Shown here piece after piece: positions 9,077 to 18,759 of a stretch of 64,000 bases of DNA; the stretch's first letter is position 1; the number at the start of each line of letters is the position of its first letter. The translations under genes were made by a program, and so were the position numbers. Below the pieces are notes generated by a model that saw only the letters and a list, made by a program, of their open reading frames with translations, did not search any database and was not told the DNA's origin. This DNA is from Caldicellulosiruptor diazotrophicus (GTDB lineage Bacteria > Bacillota > Thermoanaerobacteria > Caldicellulosiruptorales > Caldicellulosiruptoraceae). The stretch lies in NCBI RefSeq assembly GCF_017347585.1, contig NZ_AP024480.1, forward strand, positions 2,333,501 through 2,397,500, given 5' to 3'.

Positions 9077-12000
9077 TTACTTTACAAATCTCCAGCAATC
9101 CATATCAAACAAGTTGCTTTCTTTTTCTCCTTTGAACACAAAATACAAATCATGTACACCTGTTACATTTTCAACCTTTGCTTCTATTTTGACCCACTGC
9201 GAAGTAGAACTATTTTGTGGCAAAACCTCTGCAACTGCAATTGTTCTGCCATCAACCGAGTCTATCTTGATTTCTATATAGCCTTTCCCGTTGATGTTAG
9301 AAACCATCGCCTCAAATTTCTGCGGACCTACATTTCCAAAGTCAACCTTAGAAAGCGCAATCCAATCTCCACTGTCTATATCTGTTAAACACATACTATT
9401 GCTCCCATTTGCTTTCTTTGTCGAAATTCCTGCACACCATGCAAATGTCTCTGCCTCAACCATTCTGTATGGGTCAAAATTTTTCACCTGAGCTATTCCT
9501 CTGTAGTCGGCAATTACTTCTTTTATTTTACCGTTTTCAATTTCCACCTGGTTTATATGCGGTGACCTGTAACCTTTCGCAACCCCCATATCCTTTGCGA
9601 GGGTCTGTGCATGGTATGCTATATACCACTTGCCATTAAATTCAAACAACTGGTGATGGTTATTTCCACCAACCCCAAAGAAGTTGCCAGGATTTTTAAG
9701 TATAACCCCCTTGTATTCCCACGGTCCCATTGGACTTTTGCTTGTCATGTATGCAATTACACCAGCAGGCGGACTGCCTTGCGGTCTTGCTCCGCTGTAG
9801 AAGTTTGTACAGTAGGAATAGTAATAGGTATTGCCAATCTTGTTTATCCCAGAGTCTTCAAACATGAAGGGTGCCGGAATAGTAACAGCACTACCAACAA
9901 CGCTTATCATGTCACTGCCAAGCTGCATAACACGTGCAGTGTTTGGCATAGCATCCTGGCCCTGTGGAACTCCTCCACCAAAATAAATATATGCCTTGCC
10001 ATCATCATCTACAAAGACTGCAGGATCAAACAGCCATACAACCCCTTCAACACCTGGTGTTGACCTTGAAATCAAAGGCCTTCCGATAGGATCCACCCAA
10101 GGACCTACTGGAGTGTCTGATGTTAAAACTCCTATACCACTTGCATTATTAGCAAAATAAAGGAAAAACTTATCTTTTCCATTTGTCTTCTTGTAAGCTA
10201 TGCTCGGTGCCCACGATTGAGTTGCCCATTTAGCAATACCGTTTGGACCGGCTACTTCAATCTCTCCATGGTCTGTCCAATTAACAAGGTCATCCGAAGA
10301 GATTATGGTAATTTTGTTTATTTTACTATATGTGTTATCCTTAATGTTGCCATTATCATCATACTCTAAAATATCATTAGTAAGATATATGTAAACCCTG
10401 TCTTTATAGACTAAAACTGCAGGGTCAGCGCCAAACTTGTGAGCTATTAACGGATTTGCATTTGTGGGAATTTTCCCAATAGGGTTTTTCGGTGCTACAA
10501 ATTTTACTTTCGTCACTGCACTTTCACTCCTATAGTTGATCTTTTCTTTTTCACAATTTACAGTTAATGATTGAATTCTAATCTCATCACAAAAAGATTC
10601 TGTTAATTTCTCTCTTTGCTTTAATTTAATATTAACTAAATCTATCCATCTATTGTCATTGTCTAATGCCTCAGTATCAATATTCTTAATATTTATTAAT
10701 GCTTGATCACTACCTTTCTTCTCAACTAAAACAACTGCATTTTTAATCCGCTTATCAGCAACAAGAGCCTCAAGAACATCAAGCTCCCAAGGAAATTTCA
10801 GAAGTATATTGATTTGTGTAGCTTTCTTGCCCTTTGGTAAGCTATTTAGCGAAACTGTTAATTCATAGTTTTTATCGATGTCATTACTAAGTTCAATGAT
10901 ATCTTCCTTAAGATAGGCTTTCAAATCCTCTTCAGTTTTTTCCCCTGTGAGCTTGCTTGAAAATTTAAAGAAATCGATATCTACATAACCGCCAGTTTGT
11001 TTAGTAGCAAAATTGAATATTGCAAACCTATAGCCTATAAAGTGTGGGATAGTATAGCGCATCGTTAAATCTGAACCAAATTTTATCCAATTTATTCCAT
11101 TGTAACTGTAATAAAAATACGCTTTATCTATTTCAAAGTCAAAATCTATTTTTAAATAAACCATTAACTGTTGAAGTTTTGTGTATTCTACTTCTTTGCC
11201 TTTTTCGACCATTACAATATAAAATTCTTCACCTTGTTTTTTTACGCCAATAAAGCCATACTCTTTTTGAAAAGCAGCAAGTCCAGCATAATCACCATCT
11301 TTCATATTTCTTACATCCATCAATATCCATCCAGAACATTTTGGTCCAAGAGTTCGCTGAGTAAGTGTATTTCGTGCTTGTTGTATATCACTTACTACAT
11401 TGCATGTTTTTAATCTAAGAAAACCTTTTCTTTCTAATAAAGACCACTTAGAATTGTCTGGGTTATGGTTCCACTGCCATGTCAAATCCAATACAGAACC
11501 ATTTGGTGCTACATCTTCTGATTCTTTTTGTGCAGCCAAAACCTCTTTTACCGAAACATATTCTACGTAGTAATCTATCAAATCCTTATTTTTATCTGGT
11601 TTTTCAGTTACAGGAGTTTGTATAAATAAGTAAACGGTTTCTATATCTTGATCAATTGTAAATGTTCCAGATATAGATGTCCATTTATTTCTATTTGCAA
11701 AACCCTTTATAAGCTCCTGGTAGCTTTCCTTACCGTTTGAGGTTATCTTCGCAGTTAAAATGAACTCCTTTGTATCAGGACCTTTAACATATTTGACTCT
11801 AAACACTGCTTTATACTTTTTCCCTTTTTCTACTCTACCTGTTAAATTCTGTTGAATGCCAGACCTGGGACCAGTTCTATTATACACCTGGATTATATTC
11901 TTGCTGCCTTCCCTTACAACCTCAAGCTTTGCTCCTTCTCTTCCTTTCCATCCTATTGTGCCTTTGGCAAAATTATTATTAATGACTAATTCAACATCCT

Positions 12001-13126
12001 TTGTTATCTCCGCATTTCTGATAACCTCAAATTTTCTTGGATTAGATTCAACTTTTTCTTGATAAAATTCATCGCTTTTTACTACTTCTGTCTCAAAGCT
12101 ACTCTGCCCTGGCTTTACAAATTTAAGTGGTACTTTCCCTTTTTCATCGCCAAATACTGGCCATCCATTTTCCCACTTTACAGGTACAAGAACAGGAACA
12201 CGCCCAACTGCATCATGGTCTTGAAATAGCATTGCGTACCATTTTCCGTCCGGTGTATCAATTAATCCACCCTGGGCAACTCCGTTGTTCTTATAACCTA
12301 AAGTATCACTAAGTACAACTCTTCCTTCGTATGGACCATCAATCTTGTCGGCTCTGTATACACACTCTTCTCTTATTCCACCCTTTTTCCATCGAATTGT
12401 TGTTATGTAATATTTGCCATTTATCTTATATGCATGTGACCCTTCTTCCAACCCATCTATTTTTGATTTTATTATAACCTTGTTTATTCCCTTAGGGTTG
12501 ATTGCTTTCAAATCAGGCGTGAGTTCCTTAACTCTTATCTCCGAGCCACCATAGATTATGTAGGCTTTGCCGTTATCATCAAACAAAAGAGAAGGGTCAT
12601 GTAAATATTCGTTAAATTCAACTCTTTCCCAAGGACCTGTAATATTTTTTGAATTAAAGAGATATGTCTTGCCAGTATCTAATGCTCCAAATAAAACATA
12701 AAACTTTCCTTTATAGTAGCGAATACACGGAGCCCATTGTCCTTTGCCATAAATATTCATCCCTTTTTTTAAATTATGTGCATCATTGTCTTCTAATCTG
12801 TCATAAATATAGCCTATTATTCTCCAATTAACAAGGTCTGTTGAGTGCATTATTGGCACTCCTGGAGTCATATGCATAGTTGTACTAACCATGTAGTAAT
12901 CATTTCCCACTCTGATGATATCAGGGTCAGGAATATCGGCTAAGATTATTGGGTTAGAGGAAATTGTAATATTTTCTTTTTGCAATTTGAATCCTCCTTG
13001 TTGATTACTAAAGCAGTTAACTTTGTCAGCTGGTCTTATATATGGATATGCAAATGTAGCAAATATTACAAAAAGAATAATTATCATTGATTTTCTTACA
13101 TTATATCTAATTGGCCTTTTTAGCAT
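9077..13126 (-). CDS. xynF: Bifunctional GH43-CBM22-GH43-CBM6 arabinoxylan hydrolase
   Basis: About 1349 residues from the ATG at 13126, chosen because the frame upstream of it reads through an intergenic hairpin. Visible order: N-terminal membrane segment or signal (about 12-28); GH43 module (about 55-370, with [16 protein letters not shown] and EEGSHAY); CBM22-like module (about 375-525); a GH43-associated beta-sandwich (about 540-745); a second GH43 (about 880-1215, with [17 protein letters not shown] and FMFEDSG); and a C-terminal CBM6-like module (last 130 residues). Inverting GH43 enzymes are mainly arabinofuranosidases or xylosidases. The layout resembles XynF of C. saccharolyticus. 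Likely role: debranching arabinoxylan outside the cell. Confidence 0.87.
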   Translation of the reverse strand: MLKRPIRYNVRKSMIIILFVIFATFAYPYIRPADKVNCFSNQQGGFKLQKENITISSNPIILADIPDPDIIRVGNDYYMVSTTMHMTPGVPIMHSTDLVNWRIIGYIYDRLEDNDAHNLKKGMNIYGKGQWAPCIRYYKGKFYVLFGALDTGKTYLFNSKNITGPWERVEFNEYLHDPSLLFDDNGKAYIIYGGSEIRVKELTPDLKAINPKGINKVIIKSKIDGLEEGSHAYKINGKYYITTIRWKKGGIREECVYRADKIDGPYEGRVVLSDTLGYKNNGVAQGGLIDTPDGKWYAMLFQDHDAVGRVPVLVPVKWENGWPVFGDEKGKVPLKFVKPGQSSFETEVVKSDEFYQEKVESNPRKFEVIRNAEITKDVELVINNNFAKGTIGWKGREGAKLEVVREGSKNIIQVYNRTGPRSGIQQNLTGRVEKGKKYKAVFRVKYVKGPDTKEFILTAKITSNGKESYQELIKGFANRNKWTSISGTFTIDQDIETVYLFIQTPVTEKPDKNKDLIDYYVEYVSVKEVLAAQKESEDVAPNGSVLDLTWQWNHNPDNSKWSLLERKGFLRLKTCNVVSDIQQARNTLTQRTLGPKCSGWILMDVRNMKDGDYAGLAAFQKEYGFIGVKKQGEEFYIVMVEKGKEVEYTKLQQLMVYLKIDFDFEIDKAYFYYSYNGINWIKFGSDLTMRYTIPHFIGYRFAIFNFATKQTGGYVDIDFFKFSSKLTGEKTEEDLKAYLKEDIIELSNDIDKNYELTVSLNSLPKGKKATQINILLKFPWELDVLEALVADKRIKNAVVLVEKKGSDQALINIKNIDTEALDNDNRWIDLVNIKLKQREKLTESFCDEIRIQSLTVNCEKEKINYRSESAVTKVKFVAPKNPIGKIPTNANPLIAHKFGADPAVLVYKDRVYIYLTNDILEYDDNGNIKDNTYSKINKITIISSDDLVNWTDHGEIEVAGPNGIAKWATQSWAPSIAYKKTNGKDKFFLYFANNASGIGVLTSDTPVGPWVDPIGRPLISRSTPGVEGVVWLFDPAVFVDDDGKAYIYFGGGVPQGQDAMPNTARVMQLGSDMISVVGSAVTIPAPFMFEDSGINKIGNTYYYSYCTNFYSGARPQGSPPAGVIAYMTSKSPMGPWEYKGVILKNPGNFFGVGGNNHHQLFEFNGKWYIAYHAQTLAKDMGVAKGYRSPHINQVEIENGKIKEVIADYRGIAQVKNFDPYRMVEAETFAWCAGISTKKANGSNSMCLTDIDSGDWIALSKVDFGNVGPQKFEAMVSNINGKGYIEIKIDSVDGRTIAVAEVLPQNSSTSQWVKIEAKVENVTGVHDLYFVFKGEKESNLFDMDCWRFVK

Positions 13127-13180
13127 GTTTCTCAATACCCTCTTTGTTAATCTATTTAAAAATAAAAAATTAATTATTGA

Positions 13181-13209
13181 GGCATGCCCCAATAATCTTG
13201 GAGCATGCC
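13181..13209 (-). terminator. Intercistronic hairpin after second binding-protein gene
   Basis: A 12-bp stem with a five-base loop lies 18 bases after the stop at 13227. The one non-Watson-Crick pair is U-G in minus-strand RNA but C-A on the other strand, so the structure favours the minus transcript. U-rich sequence starts about ten bases after the stem. It probably acts as a partial terminator or 3' stabiliser, reducing GH43/GH10 expression relative to the binding proteins. Confidence 0.65.
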
Positions 13210-13226
13210 CTACAAAAAGACTATTC

Positions 13227-15011
13227 TTATTCAAGTTCTTCAACTTTAATATTGTCAATTACAAAGTCGACGCCCTCTTGTATTCCAATTCGCAAGGACA
13301 TTTTATCTGAGTTGTCTGGAATATTTGTTATGTTACCTTCTACTTTATATACTGTCTGAGCTTTGTCAATAGCTGTAGAAATGCTACCATACGATGTTGC
13401 ACCTGGCTTTGGCTCACTCAATATTGAACAAACTATTGTGGTCTTGCCTGCCTTGGGTGCTTTCAAAACTTTAACTTCGAAACTTACTTTATAATCGTGC
13501 CAGCCATATATCTTGACCTTCTCAGGTACTGTTACTACATAGATTTCGGCACCATCTTTAGCCTTGTCCCATGTAACTTTTAATGACTTACCCTTTATAG
13601 CTTCTTTGCCTGTTGCAATTGAAAGCTTAACAGTTTTCTTGTTAGGATCAAGTGACTTGAACGTGTCTATCTTTCCATCGTCAAAGTTAATTGTAAATGG
13701 CTTGAATGGCCTGTACACAATCTTTGTTGCAGTGCCCGTAGATGCCTCTCTTACGTTCTTTTCAGCCTGTGGTTTCAAGCTTGCAAGAGCTGATGCAACA
13801 GAATCCTGGCTGTTAACTGGTCCAAACAGCTCCCACCATGGCATTCCAATTAGTGAGTCAGGTGAGGATGGATAGAATGGCTTTTTAGCCATATCGCTAA
13901 CAATGTCAAATATGAACTTTGATCTCTTTGACATATTCACATCGTCATGATACTTCTGCACATTCTCAAGTATGAGGTTAATGAACTTACCTGCGCCACG
14001 CGGATTCTTTGCACCCTTGCTGATACCATAACCATCTGCGTGGAATATATATACCTTCTTCTTGTTGTCTGGTCCAAGTGGTAGTGGTGCTGCCTCCAAT
14101 TCATCCTCAACTTCTTTCTTGTCCTGGTCATACTTGTAAAGTGGTGCAATAAGCATTGCTGTCTGTCTCTTTTTCAAACCGGACACTGTAATATCCCAAT
14201 CATCCATAAGCCAGCCTTCTTTTTTACCCTTCTTGTAGAAGTTGAGTGCTCTCTGAAGTGCAGGGTCGTCAAAGTTCAGTTTTCCTTTTCCGTTCTTGTC
14301 AATTGTTACAAAGGAAGTTCCGTTTGCATATACAAGATATGTCGGAGACCAGAGGTTTACACCGTATCTGTCAATCTTACCGTCTTTGTTTGTATCAGCT
14401 GCAAGTTTCTTAGCAAGTTTTTCGAATGTATCCCAGTTCCACTTTCCTGCTTTATAAAGTGAAAGCGGCATTTCATCTTCGTCGATTCCTTCCTCTAACA
14501 AGAGGTCCTTGTTGTATATGCAGAGTATTGGCACATTTGAACCCTTCTGGCTTGCAAGATAGTATTTGCCGTTGTACTTAAAGATAAGGTCCATAGCTGT
14601 TTTGTTAAGATATGGCGCTTTGAGATCAACATAGTTGTCAATCGGCTGAACAATACCCTGCAGATAGTATCTTGGGAAGGTACCGTCACTTCCAAAGATG
14701 ACATCAATAGGATCGCCTGCTGCCATTCGTGCTATGATCTTTGTATTCCAGTTGACCCAGTCTGAATACACGATGTTTACTTTACCGCCGAAGTTTTTCT
14801 CGTATGCATTGATTGCTCTGGCAACTGCTTTGTCAAACAAGTCCTTACTCTTCAAGCTTTCCTTTGAATAACCAGGTCTTAAGAATGAAATGTTACCATA
14901 TTTTGCAGACGCTTCTGCCTTCTGTGGTAGCTCACCAACCACAGCAAATAATGAAATAACAAACCCAACAATCACCATGAAAGCAATGACTTTTTTGAAA
15001 CTCTTTTGCAT
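13227..15011 (-). CDS. Sugar ABC transporter solute-binding protein with C-terminal CBM-like domain
   Basis: About 594-residue secreted binding protein. I take the ATG at 15011, behind AGGGGGA; an upstream GTG is part of that site. A signal peptide covers about 1-33 (FVISLFAVVGE...AEA). The family 1 solute-binding fold follows to about residue 425 and includes the DTNKDGKIDRYG loop common in these proteins. The last 150 residues form a separate beta-rich domain (INFDDGKIDTF... ending FVIDNIKVEELE), resembling CBM4/9/22 jelly rolls. It is paralogous along its whole length to the next protein (15107-16900). It probably binds long or substituted xylo-oligosaccharides for the permease pair at 17695-19677. 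Confidence 0.88.
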   Translation of the reverse strand: MQKSFKKVIAFMVIVGFVISLFAVVGELPQKAEASAKYGNISFLRPGYSKESLKSKDLFDKAVARAINAYEKNFGGKVNIVYSDWVNWNTKIIARMAAGDPIDVIFGSDGTFPRYYLQGIVQPIDNYVDLKAPYLNKTAMDLIFKYNGKYYLASQKGSNVPILCIYNKDLLLEEGIDEDEMPLSLYKAGKWNWDTFEKLAKKLAADTNKDGKIDRYGVNLWSPTYLVYANGTSFVTIDKNGKGKLNFDDPALQRALNFYKKGKKEGWLMDDWDITVSGLKKRQTAMLIAPLYKYDQDKKEVEDELEAAPLPLGPDNKKKVYIFHADGYGISKGAKNPRGAGKFINLILENVQKYHDDVNMSKRSKFIFDIVSDMAKKPFYPSSPDSLIGMPWWELFGPVNSQDSVASALASLKPQAEKNVREASTGTATKIVYRPFKPFTINFDDGKIDTFKSLDPNKKTVKLSIATGKEAIKGKSLKVTWDKAKDGAEIYVVTVPEKVKIYGWHDYKVSFEVKVLKAPKAGKTTIVCSILSEPKPGATSYGSISTAIDKAQTVYKVEGNITNIPDNSDKMSLRIGIQEGVDFVIDNIKVEELE

Positions 15012-15056
15012 AATCTTAAACTTTCCCCCTTTCACTTTAGAATATTTTTTTACCCC

Positions 15057-15081
15057 AGGGCATACTCAAAGAGCATGCCCT
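15057..15081 (-). other. Hairpin between the two tandem binding-protein genes
   Basis: A 10-bp stem (AGGGCATGCT paired to AGTATGCCCT in the transcript) with a five-base loop lies 26 bases after the stop at 15107. As in the 13181 hairpin, the odd pair is G-U only in minus-strand RNA, and the GGGCATGC core is shared. It is followed by A-rich rather than U-rich sequence, so it is more likely an RNA stabiliser than a terminator. Confidence 0.6.
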
Positions 15082-15106
15082 CGTTGCCTCCATATCAATT
15101 TTGATC

Positions 15107-16900
15107 TTACTTTAGCTCTTCAACTTTTATGTTGTCGATTATAAAGTCTCCACCGTTTTGGATACCAATCCTTAGGCACATCTTGTCTGAGTTGTCCTGA
15201 ATATTTGTAATATTGCCTTCTACTTTGTATACAACCTGCCCTCTATCAATATTCTTTGATACACTACCGTAAGATGTTGCACCCACCTTAGGTTCACTGA
15301 GTATTGAACATACAACTTTTGTACTGTCCGGTTTTACGTTCTTCATAACTTTAACGTCAAAGCTTATCTTGTAGTCGTGCCAGCCATAGACTTTTATCTT
15401 GTCCGGATTTGTTATTACATATACTTCACTACCATCTTTAGATGCATCCCATATCACTTTAAGTGATTTGCCTTTAATAGCCTCTTTGCCAGACACAACT
15501 GTAAGTTTAACTGACTTCTTGTTTGGATCATATACTTTGATTATATCCAACTTTCCACTTTCGAAATTAATTGCAAACGGCTTGAATTCGCGAATTACAG
15601 GTTTTGTACCAGTTCCATAGAAAGTCTCCTTAATAGCCTTTTCAGCTCTCGGTCTTAAGCTTGCCAAACCTGCTGCAACAGAATCAGAACTTTCGATAGC
15701 ACCTAATATTTGCCACCTTGGAATTACAGTCAGCAGGTATGAATCTGCTGCATAGAAGTAGAAGGGTTTTTTAGACATTACATTGACAGCTTCTGTTACC
15801 TCTTTCGGTAGCGGCGGTGCGGGGTCTTGAGGAACTTTTTGGTCTGCTTCGTGCATTAGTTCAATGAATTTCCCTGCACCAGCTGGATTCTTACATCCTT
15901 TTCCTATTGCCCATGCTATACCCAAAACAAAGTGATAATATTTGTTTTTGTTATCTGGTCCAAATGGCTGGGGTGCAAACAATATCTCGTCATCACAGTC
16001 TCTTCTATCCTGGTCAAACTTATAGTAAGGTCCTACCAACATTGCTGTTTGTCTCTTTTTCATACCGGATGAAACAATGTTCCAGTCTGTTGTCAACCAA
16101 CCTTCCTTAACGCCCTTCCTATAGAAGTTGAGTGCTCTTTGGAGTGCTGCACTGTCAAAATTCAATTTTACATTTCCGTTTTTATCTATCCCAACAAAAG
16201 GTGTTCCATTAAAATACGCCAATACCATGCCATTCCAGAATGTTACACCATACCTGTCAATTTTGCCATCTTTATTAGTATCTGCAGTTAGCTTCTTTGC
16301 AAGTTTCTCAAATGTATCCCAGTTCCATCTGCCGCGTTTGAAAAGTTCATATGGCATTTCACTTTCATCAATTCCTTCTTCAAGCATAAGATCTTTGTTA
16401 TATATAACACCCCATGGAACACTTGCTCCTTTGCCGACAACTGCATAGTGCCTGCCTTTGTATTTAAAGTTCTCCATAGCATTCTTATCAAAATATTGTG
16501 CTTTTAAATTGACATAATTGTCAACTGCTTGAATCAAGCCACGTGTGTAAAACGATGGTATGTCAGTCTCCCACACAGAAATAACATCAACTGGAGTACC
16601 TGCTGCTGCCATTGCTAACAGCTTTGTTCTCCATCCGTTGTAATCCGCAAATACAAATTTTACCTTTCCACCATACTTTTCTTGATATTCCTTAACCGCT
16701 AACGCCATAACTTTGCTTCCACGATCTGTTCCTTTTAAATTGTTTTCAGAAAAATCAGGTCTCAGGAACAGAATATCACCTAGTTTGGTTGATGCCTCTA
16801 CTTTTTGGATTTCCTTGCTTGTGACTACAAATAGCGACAATATCAGTGAAAAAGTCACTAAAATCGCAAGAACTTTGTTTGAAAATTTTCGTGTTTTCAT
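15107..16900 (-). CDS. Sugar ABC transporter solute-binding protein with C-terminal CBM-like domain (paralogue)
   Basis: 597-residue paralogue of the protein at 13227-15011, with the same layout: signal peptide about 1-36, family 1 solute-binding domain to about 430, then a beta-rich C-terminal domain ending FIIDNIKVEELK. The start follows GGAGG at nine bases. The two copies share many identical blocks (NKDGKIDRYGV, ALNFY, LSEP.GATSYGS) but differ around likely ligand residues. This suggests duplication and specialisation for different oligomers. Hairpins lie on both sides of this gene pair, and a decayed IS separates this gene from the permeases. Confidence 0.88.
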   Translation of the reverse strand: MKTRKFSNKVLAILVTFSLILSLFVVTSKEIQKVEASTKLGDILFLRPDFSENNLKGTDRGSKVMALAVKEYQEKYGGKVKFVFADYNGWRTKLLAMAAAGTPVDVISVWETDIPSFYTRGLIQAVDNYVNLKAQYFDKNAMENFKYKGRHYAVVGKGASVPWGVIYNKDLMLEEGIDESEMPYELFKRGRWNWDTFEKLAKKLTADTNKDGKIDRYGVTFWNGMVLAYFNGTPFVGIDKNGNVKLNFDSAALQRALNFYRKGVKEGWLTTDWNIVSSGMKKRQTAMLVGPYYKFDQDRRDCDDEILFAPQPFGPDNKNKYYHFVLGIAWAIGKGCKNPAGAGKFIELMHEADQKVPQDPAPPLPKEVTEAVNVMSKKPFYFYAADSYLLTVIPRWQILGAIESSDSVAAGLASLRPRAEKAIKETFYGTGTKPVIREFKPFAINFESGKLDIIKVYDPNKKSVKLTVVSGKEAIKGKSLKVIWDASKDGSEVYVITNPDKIKVYGWHDYKISFDVKVMKNVKPDSTKVVCSILSEPKVGATSYGSVSKNIDRGQVVYKVEGNITNIQDNSDKMCLRIGIQNGGDFIIDNIKVEELK

Positions 16901-16918
16901 TCCTTTTTACCTCCTTTT

Positions 16919-16935
16919 TTGATTTATTATTTTAG
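16919..16935. repeat. 17-bp direct repeat, left copy
   Basis: TTGATTTATTATTTTAG occurs here and again at 17630-17646, bracketing the segment with the IS remnant. It could be a long target-site duplication or the trace of a local duplication. Confidence 0.6.
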
Positions 16936-17013
16936 CCATTTGCAGAAACGCTGAATATGAGCGTTATCAAGCACTTGAATTAAATCAAAAAAGTCTGGTC
17001 TCCCATCATAGTT

Positions 17014-17049
17014 GTAGTAAAATATGTGTATATAAAACAATTTTACTAC
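17014..17049. repeat. 10-bp inverted repeat at the 5' side of the IS remnant
   Basis: GTAGTAAAAT (17014-17023) and ATTTTACTAC (17040-17049) form a perfect inverted repeat with a 16-base spacer just upstream of the transposase remnant. It may be the element's promoter or end region. Confidence 0.45.
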
Positions 17050-17067
17050 TATGAGGAGGGGTCTAAA

Positions 17068-17564
17068 TTGTTCAAAAACAAACCTACACACCTCTCTTTC
17101 TTAGATCTCTATTCCCATATAAAGGCTTCGGTTCTTAATCAGCCTGAAAGCCTTTTGGGCTTGTTCGAAAAATTTATCAATCTCTCCGATTTTATCCCTG
17201 AATCTTTCTACAATGCATACTATAAATTCTTGGGTAAACATAAATCTTTCTCTTTAGAGTCCTTACTTTGTGCTCTCTTCATCCAAAAAATCCTTAAACT
17301 CAACATACTAACTCAGATTCCTGCTGTATTATTCAAATCCTACGAACTTCGCACTTTCTGTAACCTTAATAAAGGACTTCTATATCTACTTTATTTCGAT
17401 TCGGAAAAATTTTCGTTCTTGAGATCGAAAAATTATTCAATAATCTCGCACATCATGCTCATAACATTGCTTATGAGCATTGCCCAGATGCTACTTCTAC
17501 TCTTATCTTAGATACTACTAGCCTTGAACCCAAAGTCCGTGAAAATAACCCTCAATTCTTTTAA
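17068..17564 (+). pseudogene. Frameshifted N-terminal remnant of a DDE transposase
   Basis: A TTG behind GAGGAGGGG starts LFKNKPTHLSFLDLY, typical of N-termini of IS4/IS1182-like transposases in these genomes. The frame drifts near 17400, and the coherent continuation is in another frame (LEIEKLFNNLAHHAHN..., then LILDTTSLEPKVRENN), reaching TAA at 17562-17564. That block looks like the region of the first catalytic Asp. The rest of the enzyme is missing, so it cannot be active. It lies against the direction of the xylan genes, between a permease gene and a binding-protein gene. Confidence 0.72.
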
Positions 17565-17629
17565 TCTTGTATTTAATTTCTATTTAACCTCTTATAGCCA
17601 TCACTCACCACCCATTTTGCAAAATGTTA

Positions 17630-17646
17630 TTGATTTATTATTTTAG
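17630..17646. repeat. 17-bp direct repeat, right copy
   Basis: Second exact copy of the repeat at 16919-16935, 711 bases away. A perfect 14-bp palindrome (CATTTTGCAAAATG, 17613-17626) lies just to its left. Confidence 0.6.
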
Positions 17647-17652
17647 TATCGC

Positions 17653-17684
17653 AACCTCCCGTTTTTCGATATCAACGGAAGGTT
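17653..17684 (-). other. Hairpin after permease gene
   Basis: An 11-bp stem with a ten-base loop lies 10 bases after the permease stop at 17695. Again the single imperfect pair is U-G in the minus transcript and C-A in the opposite strand. No U-tract follows. It is likely a 3' stabilising or processing structure before the binding-protein genes. Confidence 0.55.
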
Positions 17685-17694
17685 ATTGCCGTCT

Positions 17695-18714
17695 TTAACC
17701 CACAATACCTGTTCGCTCAATACTTTCGGTGAAATATCTCTGACCAATGATATACATAATTATCAAAGGCAGCATTACCATCAAACACCCTGCTTCAAGC
17801 ACAGTTGAACCCAAAAGGTATATATCATCTGACGAAAATCCCTGAGCTGCCTGAAGCATGCTCATGCGTGTGTTCAAAACTGTTAACATCACAGAGACCG
17901 GAAGATTTTCATTGTTAAACATTGCAGAGACGTAATAATCATTCCAATGCCACACAATTGTGAATAGCATTACAGTAATAATCGCACCTGTTGCATTAGG
18001 AACCATTATTCTGATAAATGTTGAAAATGGTCCACAACCATCTATTTTGGCTGCCTCTTCAAGCTCTGTTGGCATGTTTCTAAAAAATTGTCTGAATACA
18101 AATATATACAAGCTTGATCTTATGCCCATACCAAAAAGGTTTAGTATATAAAACGGCCAAGGTGTATCTAAAAGGTTAATTGTCAGCGGTTTTCCGGTAA
18201 ACAATCCTATCAGCTTTCCTATGTGGAGAAAATCAAAATACCTGAACTTGACATACAGAGGTACGATTATCGTTTGAATTGGTACTATGATTGTAAATAA
18301 CAGTATCCCAAAAAGAACCTCTCTTTCAGGAAATCTGAACCTTGCAAATCCATAGCCTACCATCATGCATATAAAGGTTTGTATTATAACCGATGGTATA
18401 AGCATTATGAGTGTATTCTTTATTGCTGTCGGATATGACAAAAGCAAATTAGCATACTCAAAATTCGCAAGTGTGATATGCTTCGGTATCCAGATAACAC
18501 TCGGATCAAACAGATCTTCCTTAGCTCTGAATGCGTTACTTATTAGAAATAACACAGGATAGAGTAGAATATAGCTCATGCAAACTATGAATGTGTATAG
18601 GAACAAATTTTTTAAAACTTTTAGTAAATTTTTCTTTGCAACTGACTTTGTAACCTCATCTATCCTTATACCTTTGCTTATCTGAGTTAGCTTCAATGAC
18701 TTTACATTTTTCAT
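17695..18714 (-). CDS. Sugar ABC transporter permease (MalG/LacG type)
   Basis: About 339-residue inner-membrane permease from the ATG at 18714, behind GAGG at nine bases. Six or so hydrophobic segments are visible, starting with LFLYTFIVCMSYILLYPVLF near residue 40. The ATPase-contacting EAA loop reads EEAAKIDGCGPFSTFIRIM. It pairs with the permease at 18760-19677. With the tandem binding proteins it forms a CUT1-type oligosaccharide importer; no ATPase gene is present in the cluster. Confidence 0.88.
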   Translation of the reverse strand: MKNVKSLKLTQISKGIRIDEVTKSVAKKNLLKVLKNLFLYTFIVCMSYILLYPVLFLISNAFRAKEDLFDPSVIWIPKHITLANFEYANLLLSYPTAIKNTLIMLIPSVIIQTFICMMVGYGFARFRFPEREVLFGILLFTIIVPIQTIIVPLYVKFRYFDFLHIGKLIGLFTGKPLTINLLDTPWPFYILNLFGMGIRSSLYIFVFRQFFRNMPTELEEAAKIDGCGPFSTFIRIMVPNATGAIITVMLFTIVWHWNDYYVSAMFNNENLPVSVMLTVLNTRMSMLQAAQGFSSDDIYLLGSTVLEAGCLMVMLPLIIMYIIGQRYFTESIERTGIVG

Positions 18715-18759
18715 TGTTATCCGCCTCACTTTGAAAAATTAGTTATGAACAATCATTTT

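Noticed and set aside
13127-13258. Extending the GH43 protein to the upstream ATG at 13258
   Set aside because: The extra 44 codons read through the intergenic hairpin and overlap the binding-protein gene; the ATG at 13126 has a ribosome site and leads directly into the membrane segment.
14372-14410. Calcium-loop motif DTNKDGKIDRYG in the tandem binding proteins as a dockerin domain
   Set aside because: Only one loop per protein and it lies inside the binding domain; this loop is common in family 1 solute-binding proteins.
17026-17511. Intact 161-residue membrane-like protein
   Set aside because: The second half of this frame is an out-of-frame translation of the transposase; coherent sequence continues in another frame.
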